From an uncultured Eubacteriales bacterium (GTDB lineage Bacteria > Bacillota > Clostridia > Lachnospirales > Lachnospiraceae), in NCBI GenBank assembly GCA_949284175.1, contig CASDVE010000003.1, positions 124,001 through 188,000 of the forward strand: DNA of 64,000 nt. Reading direction: 5' to 3'. Positions 26,050-34,890 of this stretch are shown piece by piece (the first letter of the stretch is position 1; the number at the start of each line of letters is the position of its first letter). The notes beneath the pieces are model-generated. The model searched no databases, was not told the DNA's origin, and saw only the letters and a program-made list of their open reading frames with translations. The position numbers and the translations under genes were made by a program.

Positions 26050-26427
26050 ATGGAGATATTGACACAATTAGCAATTATAGCAGGGATCTGTATATGTGGA
26101 GATTGGATTTCGTCTTTACTGCCGATTCCATTTCCGGGAAGTGTAGTGGCGATGCTTTTGCTATTTTTATTCCTCGGAATGAAATGGATTAAAGAAGAAC
26201 AGATACAAGAGGTTGGAGATTTTTTATTGAAAAATATGGCATTTTTCTTTGTTCCAGCAGGCGTATCGGTTATGAATTATTTTGAACTATTAAAAGCAAG
26301 TATTGTACCATTTATTATTATTTGTGTTATTACGCTGATACTGACATTTGGTGTAACGTCATGGACCGTTAGTGCAGTTATGAAACTTCAGCAAAAAAAA
26401 CGGGATAAGGAGGAACCATCATGCTAG
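26050..26427 (+). CDS. lrgA: CidA/LrgA family holin-like membrane protein
   Basis: A 125-residue membrane protein with four hydrophobic segments and the family motif LPIPFPGSVVAMLLLFL. CidA/LrgA proteins act with LrgB in autolysis control or export of small metabolites such as pyruvate and acetate. The stop codon overlaps the start of the next gene by seven bases, the typical lrgAB arrangement. Proximity to PFOR fits a link to pyruvate overflow, but that is inference. Confidence 0.88.
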   Translation: MEILTQLAIIAGICICGDWISSLLPIPFPGSVVAMLLLFLFLGMKWIKEEQIQEVGDFLLKNMAFFFVPAGVSVMNYFELLKASIVPFIIICVITLILTFGVTSWTVSAVMKLQQKKRDKEEPSC

Positions 26428-27104
26428 ATATTGTACTAGAGCATCAGTTCCTCGGATTTATTATTTGTATTCTTGCATATAAAATTGGACAATGGATAAG
26501 TGAGAAAGTAAAGACACCAGTTGCCAATCCGTTATTGCTTACCATCATTCTTATCATTGTATTTTTAAGCGTCACAGGAATGAAAGTGGAGCAATTTCAG
26601 ATTGGGGGAAGTTTAGTTAATATGCTTTTAGCACCTGCAACAGCCATATTAGCATTATCCATCTATCGGCAAAGAGAAGTGCTAAAAGAATATTTTCTTC
26701 CAGTTGTTATCGGCTGTCTTGCTGGTTCTATCACTTCAATTGGAAGTGTTATCATTTTATGTAAGATATTAAGAGTTGACGATGCCATGACAGCATCTTT
26801 GATTCCAAAATCAGTCACGACGCCAATTGCAATGAAAGTGGCGGAAAGTCTAGGAGGAATCAGCTCGATTACCGTTGCTGCTGTCGTACTCACTGGAATT
26901 GTGGGAGCGATTATGGCACCACTGCTCATTCGAGTATTTCGTGTGAAAAATCCAGTAGCGGCAGGTGTTGCCATTGGAACTTGTAGTCATGCCATGGGAA
27001 CGACAAAGGCAATCGAGATTGGGGAAGTTGAAGGTGCTATGAGCAGTGTAGCCATTGGCGTATCTGGACTCATTACCGTTTTAGTTTCCACGTTATTGAT
27101 GTAA
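26421..27104 (+). CDS. lrgB: LrgB/CidB family membrane protein
   Basis: A 227-residue protein with about six to seven membrane segments, the usual size for LrgB/YohK. The conserved stretch SLIPKSVTTPIAMKVAESLG is present, as is GTCSHAMGTTKAIE near the end. It overlaps the upstream lrgA-type gene and has an AAGGAGGAA site inside it. It works with the LrgA partner in murein hydrolase control or small-molecule export. Confidence 0.9.
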   Translation: MLDIVLEHQFLGFIICILAYKIGQWISEKVKTPVANPLLLTIILIIVFLSVTGMKVEQFQIGGSLVNMLLAPATAILALSIYRQREVLKEYFLPVVIGCLAGSITSIGSVIILCKILRVDDAMTASLIPKSVTTPIAMKVAESLGGISSITVAAVVLTGIVGAIMAPLLIRVFRVKNPVAAGVAIGTCSHAMGTTKAIEIGEVEGAMSSVAIGVSGLITVLVSTLLM

Positions 27105-27123
27105 TATTTAAAAAGTGAGATAG

Positions 27124-27162
27124 AGAGAGGATTTGGAATATACTTCAAACCCTCTTTTTTTT
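27124..27162. terminator. Bidirectional terminator between lrgB and the second MATE gene
   Basis: An imperfect stem (AGAGG..TTTGGA with TTCAAA..CCTCT) is followed by eight T on the plus strand. It sits between two convergent genes and probably serves both, better on the plus strand. Confidence 0.65.
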
Positions 27163-28458
27163 ATAGTGGTATAAAAAGAAAAAACAAAGAATCACACACA
27201 GCAATTCCGTTGTTGGAAATGCGAGCCAAATTCCTGTCATCTGAAGGGCAGAGGAGAGAAGGATGACCACTGGGATAATACCAATCGCCCCGCGGAAAAA
27301 GGATAAAATAAAGGCTTTCTTTGCTTGTTCTACGGCACTAAACCAAGCGGTAGAAACAATGTTAATACCAGCAAAAAAGAATCCGATGAAATAAAGGCGA
27401 AGTCCTGTAAAAGCAAGGATTCTAAGCTGTTCGTCTTGCTCACTGTTAAAAATGGCGATCAGTGGATTGGTAAAGATATAGATGCCAAGAACAATGAAAA
27501 TGCCAAGGACAAAGGCAGTGATACAAGAGAAAGAATATAACTTTTTCACAGAAAGAGAATCCCCTTTTCCATAATAAGAACTAATGAGTGGCTGACTTCC
27601 CTGTGCGATTCCTGTAAATACAGCAACAGAAATTAAGGAGAGGTTCGCAACGATTCCATAAGCAGCAACGCCTGTATTTCCTGTATAGTGTAAGATCAAT
27701 AAATTAAAGATAATGAGTACGATTCCCGAAGAAAATTCGTTGATAAAGGAAGAAATTCCAAGGGAGATAATACTTCGTAATGCGGAAAAAGAAATACAGC
27801 TTCTTTGAAAATGAAAATGGAGTTGATGCTTTGGATTGAAAAAATGGCTCATTAAGATCAATAGGCTGATGACAGGAGAAAGTCCTGTTGCAAAGGCAGC
27901 ACCAAACATTCCCATATTCAGAGGAACCATAAAGACATAGTCTAAAATAATATTGGAAAAACTTCCTGTTAGCATTGCTATCATGGATAGTTTTGGGGCA
28001 AAATCGTTTCGAATATAGGCGATAAATATATTATTCAAAAGAAAAAAAGGAGCAAAGCTCATAATCGTTTTTAAGTACATACTTGTGTTTGGTAATATTT
28101 CTTCTCTTGCACCGAGCATATAAGCGATAGGAGTGGAGCAAAAGATACCAATGATAAGAAAACAAATACCAAGAATGACTCCTAGTAAAATGGAGAAGGT
28201 AAACATCTGGTTTGCTTGTTCTTGGTGTTGTTGTGATTGATAGATACTATACCGAGTAGAACCACCAATTCCGATCATAATCCCAAGAGCACTAATTAAG
28301 CTATACACAGGAATCGCAATATTTAAAGAAGTAAGACCAGCACTTCCCAACTTGGCAGAGATAAAATAAGTGTCTGCTAAAATGTAAAAGGAAAGACCGA
28401 GCATTCCTAAAATGTTAAAACATACGTATTTGGAAAATTCTTGTTTTAATGATTTCAT
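27145..28458 (-). CDS. MATE family efflux transporter, MepA-like
   Basis: A 437-residue, 12-helix MATE exporter of the MepA-like branch, opening with FSKYVCFNILGMLGLSFYILADTYF-type sequence (split here only for length). It is transcribed alone on the minus strand behind a 5' leader that ends in a terminator hairpin (28499-28582). That leader matches the guanidine-IV (mepA) riboswitch layout, and if so the pump's role would be export of guanidinium or a similar cation. GATGAGGTG precedes the ATG. It is distinct in sequence from the MATE exporter at 19914. Confidence 0.85.
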   Translation of the reverse strand: MKSLKQEFSKYVCFNILGMLGLSFYILADTYFISAKLGSAGLTSLNIAIPVYSLISALGIMIGIGGSTRYSIYQSQQHQEQANQMFTFSILLGVILGICFLIIGIFCSTPIAYMLGAREEILPNTSMYLKTIMSFAPFFLLNNIFIAYIRNDFAPKLSMIAMLTGSFSNIILDYVFMVPLNMGMFGAAFATGLSPVISLLILMSHFFNPKHQLHFHFQRSCISFSALRSIISLGISSFINEFSSGIVLIIFNLLILHYTGNTGVAAYGIVANLSLISVAVFTGIAQGSQPLISSYYGKGDSLSVKKLYSFSCITAFVLGIFIVLGIYIFTNPLIAIFNSEQDEQLRILAFTGLRLYFIGFFFAGINIVSTAWFSAVEQAKKAFILSFFRGAIGIIPVVILLSSALQMTGIWLAFPTTELLCVILCFFFLYHYKKKRV

Positions 28459-28498
28459 AGTAACACCTCATCCTAATTTAATAAAATTTAATATCGTT

Positions 28499-28582
28499 AA
28501 AAAAAAGTACCTAAGCATATACCTCCAAAGACCTACGGGCATATGTTTAGATACTTTTTCCGTTTACCCGGTGGCAAACGGG
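28499..28582 (-). promoter_or_regulatory. Candidate guanidine-IV (mepA motif) riboswitch and terminator
   Basis: Read on the minus strand, the leader has a first hairpin with stem CCGUUU/AAACGG and loop GCCACCGGGU (28581-28560). It is followed after a few bases by a 19-pair hairpin (28556-28538 with 28523-28505; two G-U pairs, one mismatch) running into eight U (28506-28499). The second loop begins CCCGUAGGU, and its CCCG can pair with CGGG of the first loop. Two hairpins with a loop-loop contact, the second being a terminator, upstream of a MepA-type MATE gene, is the guanidine-IV layout as I remember it. The attenuator structure is seen directly; the class name is my inference. Confidence 0.6.
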
Positions 28583-28878
28583 AGTAAGAGAAGTATAGCA
28601 CAAGAGAAACGTTTGGTCAATTATGGAATTGAAAGATTTGACATTTTAATCCATATATTTACAATATATAATGAGAACTATGAAGAAGGAAGAAGAGATA
28701 GCAACGATTTAAAGTTTGCTTGGATTTCCAAGATAAGAAGAAAAGAAATGGAGTAAGAAAGTTTGGGAAATTGAGGATGAGATCTAGCTCGGCGAGAAAA
28801 AAATTGTTATAGTATGATAGGGCTTTAGAGGAAAATAGGGGCTTCTGAAAATAAAAAATGAAGTAGAGGAAAAAATTT

Positions 28879-29964
28879 ATGAACGAAATTATAACGTATC
28901 TATTAGCAATGGGCGTTTTATTAGGTGGGATTGATCTGATTTTAGGAAACAAAAAAGGATATGGAAAGTGTATGGAAGATGGGTTTTTGTTAATGGGACC
29001 TACCGCACTTTCCATGGTTGGTATGATCTGCTTAATCCCACTTCTTTCTAAATTTTTGCAGAGGATCATCGTTCCAATTTTCCATTTGGCAAATCTTGAT
29101 CCATCCATTCTTGGAGGATTTTTAGCCATTGATATGGGTGGATACCAACTTGCAAAATCGTTAGAATTAGATCCGACTATTGGAACTTATGCGGGAATTG
29201 TCATATCTGCAACTTTTGGCTGTACCCTTGTATTTACGATTCCAGTCGGAATGGGCGTGATTCAAGTAGAGGATCGACCGATTTTTGCAAAAGGGATTTT
29301 AATTGGATTGATCACACTTCCTGTTGGATTATTTGTTGGTGGAGTTTCTTGTGGACTATCAGCGTATACCGTAATCAAAGAAAGCATTCCTATTTTTTTG
29401 TTATCCATTGTACTTGGGATTGGATTATTTAAAATTCCAAAGGTGATGATGAAAGGGTTTGAAACCTTTTCCTTTGGAATTAAATTGCTTATCAATATTG
29501 GATTGATCTTAGGAGCTTTTACTTATTTGACAAAAATTGAGATAGTAAAGGGGTTAGCACCTATTGAAGAGGCACTTGGAATTGTTGCATCCATTGGAAT
29601 TACCATGCTTGGAAGTTTGCCACTGGCAGAATTTTTAAGACGATTGTTAAAAAAGCCCTGTCTTTGGCTTGGAAACAAATTTGGAATGAATGAAACAAGC
29701 ATTGCAGGGCTATTAATTGGAATGGTCAGTGTACTTCCACAGATTACCATGGTGAAAGATATGGATCCGTTGGGCAAATTAGTGAATATCTCCTTTGCTG
29801 TATGTGCTGCTTCCACTTTTGCAGCTCATATTGGTTTTACCATGAGTGAAGAGCCAAGTGCAGTTACTTCTCTTTTGTTGGCAAAGTTTGTTGGAGCGTT
29901 TGTGGCAGCCATTGTTGCCATTATGGTTTGGAAACAACAAAAGAAAGCAGGAAGTGAAGGTTAG
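28879..29964 (+). CDS. eutH: EutH-like ethanolamine permease
   Basis: A 361-residue membrane protein with about ten hydrophobic segments, matching EutH, the ethanolamine facilitator. Conserved stretches are DGFLLMGPTALSMVGM, LGGFLAIDMGGYQLAKSL and FTIPVGMGVI. The usual eut neighbours (ammonia lyase, shell proteins, regulators) are all absent, so it is an orphan copy. The start ATG follows AGAGGA. The next gene begins directly after its stop codon, suggesting co-transcription with an aminopeptidase. Confidence 0.88.
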   Translation: MNEIITYLLAMGVLLGGIDLILGNKKGYGKCMEDGFLLMGPTALSMVGMICLIPLLSKFLQRIIVPIFHLANLDPSILGGFLAIDMGGYQLAKSLELDPTIGTYAGIVISATFGCTLVFTIPVGMGVIQVEDRPIFAKGILIGLITLPVGLFVGGVSCGLSAYTVIKESIPIFLLSIVLGIGLFKIPKVMMKGFETFSFGIKLLINIGLILGAFTYLTKIEIVKGLAPIEEALGIVASIGITMLGSLPLAEFLRRLLKKPCLWLGNKFGMNETSIAGLLIGMVSVLPQITMVKDMDPLGKLVNISFAVCAASTFAAHIGFTMSEEPSAVTSLLLAKFVGAFVAAIVAIMVWKQQKKAGSEG

Positions 29965-30006
29965 ATGGAAACAAATAAGAGAAAAAAAGGAAATGAGGAA
30001 AAGGAA

Positions 30007-31260
30007 ATGAAGAGAGAATTTTTTGAAGGCAATCGAAAGAAATTTTATGAATCTATGAAATGCGGTTCTTTGACAGTTCTATTTTCAGGACAAGAGATTC
30101 GAAAATCCAATGATGAATATTATCCATTTTTTACAAATCGAAATTTCTTGTATTTAGTTGGTTTAGAACAAAAGGAATTGATTTTGTTAGCAGGAAAAGA
30201 TAGTGAAGGTTCTATTTGGGAACGGTTATATATTTTACCACCGGATCCGATGGTGGAACGTTGGAGCGGAAGAAGAATTAAGGAAGAGGAAGTCCATGTT
30301 CAAGCCGGAATTGAAACCGTAAAGTATGTGGAGATGTTTGAAAATGATTTTCATCAATTGATGGTTTCTGGAAATTATGGATTCCTTTATTTAGATACCT
30401 TTAAATATGATTTAGTGGATAGGGATGAGCCAGCACATAGTTTCTTAAAGAAAGTGATGATAAATTATCCTTATATTCAGCAAGAAAATGCAAATCTTAT
30501 TTTAAGAAGACTTCGCACTATCAAGCAACCATGTGAAATTGAAGCGATGAAGAAGGCAGAATTCATTACTTGTGAAGGAATTACTGCTATGATGAAGGCT
30601 TCTAAACCAGGAATGTATGAGTACCAATACAAAGCCGAATTTGATTATGTTCTTGGGCAGTATAGCCCAAATGGTTCTGGCTTTCCATCCATTATTTCTG
30701 CTGGAAAAAATAATTTCTGCATTCATTATTATAGTTATAAAGGACAGGCACAAGATGGTGATATGGTGTTAAATGATGTGGGAGCGACCTATGATCATTT
30801 AATGAATGATGTATCTCGTGGATGGCCTTGCAATGGTAAATTTACAGAAAAGCAAAGACTTTTATATGAATGTGCCTTAAGAACATCGGATCATATGTTT
30901 GAAATCATTAAGCCGGGGATGAAAATGGCAGATGTGGATAAACTGGCAAGAAGATATAATTTTGAGCAGTTAAAGGAAGCTGGTGTATGTAAGAACTTTG
31001 AAGAAATCGGCACTTATATGTGGCATGGCGGTGCTCATCATGTGGGTTATGATTGTCATGATATGGTTCAAACACCAGAAATCATTGCACCAAATATGGT
31101 ATTTTGTGTTGATATTGGAATTTATCACGAAGAATGGGGCATTGGATTCCGAATCGAAGATAACTGTCTTGTAACAGAAACTGGTTGTGAAAATCTTTCT
31201 TATATGACACCAAGAACAGTGGATGAAATTGAGGACACCATGAGAAAATATTATAAATAA
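30007..31260 (+). CDS. Xaa-Pro aminopeptidase family protein (peptidase M24)
   Basis: A 417-residue cytoplasmic metallopeptidase with an N-terminal AMP_N domain (about 1-140) and a C-terminal pita-bread M24 domain. The dinuclear metal ligands are visible in LNDVGATYDHLMNDVSRG (two Asp), the HHVGYDCHD region, and the two late glutamates (IGIYHEEWG, GFRIEDN). It removes N-terminal residues preceding proline. I chose ATG 30007, eight bases after GAGG; ATG 29965, directly abutting the eutH stop, would add 14 highly charged residues and is the alternative. Confidence 0.88.
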   Translation: MKREFFEGNRKKFYESMKCGSLTVLFSGQEIRKSNDEYYPFFTNRNFLYLVGLEQKELILLAGKDSEGSIWERLYILPPDPMVERWSGRRIKEEEVHVQAGIETVKYVEMFENDFHQLMVSGNYGFLYLDTFKYDLVDRDEPAHSFLKKVMINYPYIQQENANLILRRLRTIKQPCEIEAMKKAEFITCEGITAMMKASKPGMYEYQYKAEFDYVLGQYSPNGSGFPSIISAGKNNFCIHYYSYKGQAQDGDMVLNDVGATYDHLMNDVSRGWPCNGKFTEKQRLLYECALRTSDHMFEIIKPGMKMADVDKLARRYNFEQLKEAGVCKNFEEIGTYMWHGGAHHVGYDCHDMVQTPEIIAPNMVFCVDIGIYHEEWGIGFRIEDNCLVTETGCENLSYMTPRTVDEIEDTMRKYYK

Positions 31261-31344
31261 ACTATTCATAGAAAATGATAAGAGAAAGAGAGGATAAAAT
31301 TTAGATACTTATAAGAGGTTTCAAGGCGTTATCATTGTTGAAGA

Positions 31345-31389
31345 AGAGAGGGGATTTATGGTTAAAAGAGGTAAATCCTCTCTTTTTTT
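31345..31389 (+). terminator. Terminator after the M24 aminopeptidase gene
   Basis: AGAGAGGGGATTTA pairs with TAAATCCTCTCT (one bulged region) and is followed by seven T. It separates the eutH/aminopeptidase unit from the GH3 gene. Confidence 0.8.
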
Positions 31390-31522
31390 GTTATAAAAAT
31401 AAATGGAGAAGGATTATTTGATTATTTTTATAATAGCTATAAAAAATTAAAGAATATATGGGAATAGGAGTGTATAATAGAAAAAGTAATATTGTAAAAG
31501 ATAAGAAAGGAAATAAAACTTT

Positions 31523-33805
31523 ATGCAAAAAAAATGGAAAATGGAGCAAAAAGATGGCTATATTAAGATTCAAAATAAAGATGGGAAAGAACTAGGACTT
31601 TCATCAAAAAGTAATGTAAACATTGTGACGGTGGATGGATATGCGTTTAAAGATTTTATCGGCAATGGCGAATTACTGCCCTATGAAGATTGGAGGCTTT
31701 CCTATGAAGAAAGGGCAAAAGATTTAGCAGCTCGTCTTTCCATAGAGGATATTGCAGGGCTTATGCTTTATAGTGGTCATCAAGTGATCCCTGCAAAAGG
31801 TTCCTTAGCAGATGTATTTGGTGGAACATACGATGGAAAATCATTTGAGGAAAGCGGGGCAAATTCATGGGATTTGACTGATCAGCAAAAAGAATTTATT
31901 GTAAAAGATAAAGTGCGTCATGTACTCGTTATGGGGCTTCAGGATACAGAAACAGCGGTGCGTTGGAATAATCAGTTACAGGCATTGGCAGAAAACTCAG
32001 GTTATAGAATTCCTGTGAACAATAGCACTGATCCAAGACATGGGGTTGGAGCTAGTGCAGAATATATGGCAGTAACAGGAGAGCCTATTTCAAAATGGGC
32101 AAACGGAATTGGATTAACAGCCGCTTTTGATCCAAAAGCTGTTAAAGAATTTGGAGAAATTGGTGCAAAAGAATATCGGGCATTAGGAATTACAACAGCT
32201 CTTTCTCCTCAGATTGATTTGTCAACAGAGCCAAGATGGATGCGATTTGCCGATACGTTTGGAGAGCATACACAAATGACAATTGAAATGACAAAGGCAT
32301 ACTGTGACGGGTTTCAGACAACCAGAGGAACAGAGGATGGCTGGGGAAAGGACAGCGTAAATACGATGGTAAAACATTTTCCAGGAGGTGGATCCTGTGA
32401 AGGTGGTAGGGATGCTCACTATGCGTATGGAAAATATGCCGTTTACCCAGGGGGAAATTTTGAAGAACATTTGAAACCTTTTACAAAAGGGGCGTTTGCA
32501 TTAGAAGATGGGACTAAAAAAGTCAGTGCAATTATGCCCTATTATACCATTTCCTATGATGTGGATAAAAAGTATGGAGAAAATGTAGGAAATTCTTATA
32601 GTAAGTATTTGATTCAAGATTTGTTAAGAGAAGAATTGGGATATGATGGGGTTGTTTGTACGGATTGGTGTATTACACACGATATTGGTCAAACAGAAGA
32701 GGAATTTGCCGGAAAATGTTGGGGTGTTGAGTCCCTTTCAGAAGGAGAACGCCATTTGAAAGCAATCGAGGCAGGTGTTGATCAATTTGGAGGAAATAAC
32801 GCGGTAGCTCCTGTCTTAGAGGCATATCAGATGGGATGTAAAAAATATGGAGAATCTGCCATGCGTCAACGCTTAGAGCGTTCAGCCTATCGTTTGTTAT
32901 TAAATATTTTTAGAACAGGATTGTTTGAAAACCCATATTTGGATCTGGAACATTCTTTGCAAACGGTTGGCTGTAAAGAATTTGTGGAAAAGGGCTATAT
33001 GTCACAATTAAAATCAATTACTATGTTAAAAAATAAAGAAAAGGTATTGCCAGTGCAAGAGGGAATAAAGGTATATATTCCGAATCGACATATTCGTCCT
33101 TATTTAGATTTTATGAGCGTTCTTACAAAAGAACAGGAGATTGAACCAGAGGGAAAAAGGAGTGCAGCTGATTACTTTATCGTTGTGGCTACGCCAGAAG
33201 AGGCGGAGATTGCTATTTGCTTTATCGAATCCCCAATTTCTTGTGGATATGATCCAAACGATCGAAAAAATGGAGGAAATGGCTATGTTCCAATTACGCT
33301 ACAATATCGTCCATATAAAGCAGAAAAAGCAAGGGTGAATAGTATAGCAGGTGGAGATCCATTGGAAGATTTTGTGAATCGAAGCTATCAAGGAAAATGG
33401 AATACGGCTGCCAATGAAGAAGATCTGGATTGTGTGATCGAAACAAAGAAAAAAATGGGGAAAAAACCAGTCATCGTGTCTATTTCTTTAAAAAATCCAA
33501 TGGTGATGGCAGAAGTAGAGCCTTATGCAGATGCGTTACTTGTTGATTATGGTGTGCAGCCACAGGCAGTACTCGATGTGATTACAGGTCGATTTACTCC
33601 GGTTGGCTTATTGCCAATTCAAATTCCAGTGGATATGGAAACCGTAGAATGCCAGAAGGAAGATGTTGCATTTGATATGAAATGTTATGTGGATAGTCAA
33701 GGGCATTGTTATGACTTTGGTTATGGAATGAATTTTGATGGTGTCATTTCTGATGAACGGACAAAAAAGTATCCAAAAGATAGAGAGAGGAAGATAACAG
33801 ATTAG
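31523..33805 (+). CDS. GH3 family beta-glycosidase, cytoplasmic
   Basis: A 760-residue glycoside hydrolase family 3 protein without a signal peptide. The (beta/alpha)8 domain holds the family motif KHFPGGG and the nucleophile aspartate in VCTDWC; a second alpha/beta sandwich domain follows. It should hydrolyse short beta-glucosides or related sugars taken up into the cell; the exact sugar cannot be read from sequence. An AAGGAAAT site precedes the ATG. Its stop codon lies one base before the cobU start, an odd coupling with cobalamin synthesis. Confidence 0.9.
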   Translation: MQKKWKMEQKDGYIKIQNKDGKELGLSSKSNVNIVTVDGYAFKDFIGNGELLPYEDWRLSYEERAKDLAARLSIEDIAGLMLYSGHQVIPAKGSLADVFGGTYDGKSFEESGANSWDLTDQQKEFIVKDKVRHVLVMGLQDTETAVRWNNQLQALAENSGYRIPVNNSTDPRHGVGASAEYMAVTGEPISKWANGIGLTAAFDPKAVKEFGEIGAKEYRALGITTALSPQIDLSTEPRWMRFADTFGEHTQMTIEMTKAYCDGFQTTRGTEDGWGKDSVNTMVKHFPGGGSCEGGRDAHYAYGKYAVYPGGNFEEHLKPFTKGAFALEDGTKKVSAIMPYYTISYDVDKKYGENVGNSYSKYLIQDLLREELGYDGVVCTDWCITHDIGQTEEEFAGKCWGVESLSEGERHLKAIEAGVDQFGGNNAVAPVLEAYQMGCKKYGESAMRQRLERSAYRLLLNIFRTGLFENPYLDLEHSLQTVGCKEFVEKGYMSQLKSITMLKNKEKVLPVQEGIKVYIPNRHIRPYLDFMSVLTKEQEIEPEGKRSAADYFIVVATPEEAEIAICFIESPISCGYDPNDRKNGGNGYVPITLQYRPYKAEKARVNSIAGGDPLEDFVNRSYQGKWNTAANEEDLDCVIETKKKMGKKPVIVSISLKNPMVMAEVEPYADALLVDYGVQPQAVLDVITGRFTPVGLLPIQIPVDMETVECQKEDVAFDMKCYVDSQGHCYDFGYGMNFDGVISDERTKKYPKDRERKITD

Positions 33806-33806
33806 A

Positions 33807-34814
33807 ATGATTACCTTAATTACAGGAGCCAGTGGAAGTGGAAAATCTTTGTTTGCAGAACAATATATTCATAAAAAAAGAAAAGCGGAACAAAAACTAG
33901 TCTATATTGCCACAATGAAACCGTATGGGAAAGAAACAGAGGAGAAAATAAATCGTCATAAAATTCAAAGACAAGGAAAAGAATTTCAAACCATTGAGTG
34001 CTATGAAAATATAGAAACGATAACAGTGCCTACGAAAAATTCTTGTGTCTTATTAGAATGTTTATCCAATGTATTGGCAAATGAAATGTATTCAGAAACA
34101 GTAGAAAACAGAGATGATGCCATAGTTGTGCAAAAAATTTATCAAGGGATTCTACAATTGGAGAAAAAATGTGAACATCTTGTCATTGTGACAAATGAAA
34201 TTTTTTCAGAAGAATTACCAGATTGGGAAGATTCTGCTATCTATACAAGGAATCTTGGAATACTAAATCAAATGTTAGCAAAGTATGCTCAAAATGTATA
34301 TGAAGTTGTTGCTGGAATTCCCTTACTTCAAAAAAACATGAGCCCATCAGCCATACAAGAGGAACAAGGAGAAATGATGTTAGAGAAAAAAATAGTCGTG
34401 TTAGGAGGAGCATTTCAAGGAAAAACACAATGGGCAAAAGAACATTGGCAGATCCAAGAAGAAGAATGTTTGGATTTAAAAGAAAGTAGTTTTGATAAAG
34501 AAAGCAGATCATTTGATCAACTAAAATTAATTTCTCATATGGAAAAGATGGTAGAATGGTATTGCAAGAAGGAAGCAAAAGAAGATGAAATTTCTCAACA
34601 GGAAATAGAAAATTGCTGGTTCAAAATAGAAAAAATGTGGAAAAATGGAAATAATCCAATTCTTATTGTGGATGAAATTGGATATGGTATGGTTCCAATG
34701 AAAAAAACAGCAAGAAAATATCGAGAATTAACAGGGCGAATGACTTGTAAGTTAGCAGAACAAGCAGATGAGGTTTATCGAGTCATAGCAGGAATCCCAC
34801 AGCGTTTAAAATAA
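33807..34814 (+). CDS. cobU: CobU with two tandem P-loop domains
   Basis: A 335-residue protein, nearly twice the usual CobU length of about 180. The first half is a CobU domain with Walker A GASGSGKS (7-14) and the VTNEIF and YEVVAGIPL segments. The second half starts near residue 193, has a P-loop GGAFQGKT (200-207), VDEIGYGMVPM, ARKYRELTGR and ends VYRVIAGIPQRLK, the usual CobU C-terminus. CobU phosphorylates adenosylcobinamide and attaches GMP to give adenosylcobinamide-GDP, the CobS substrate. The start is one base after the GH3 stop. Whether both halves are active is unclear. Confidence 0.85.
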   Translation: MITLITGASGSGKSLFAEQYIHKKRKAEQKLVYIATMKPYGKETEEKINRHKIQRQGKEFQTIECYENIETITVPTKNSCVLLECLSNVLANEMYSETVENRDDAIVVQKIYQGILQLEKKCEHLVIVTNEIFSEELPDWEDSAIYTRNLGILNQMLAKYAQNVYEVVAGIPLLQKNMSPSAIQEEQGEMMLEKKIVVLGGAFQGKTQWAKEHWQIQEEECLDLKESSFDKESRSFDQLKLISHMEKMVEWYCKKEAKEDEISQQEIENCWFKIEKMWKNGNNPILIVDEIGYGMVPMKKTARKYRELTGRMTCKLAEQADEVYRVIAGIPQRLK

Positions 34815-34890
34815 GAAGTTGGCAAGGGGTATTTCTCATGGTTTTGGATATTGAAGTTCTAGATATAATTAGGAAATGAAAGGTAGAAAC

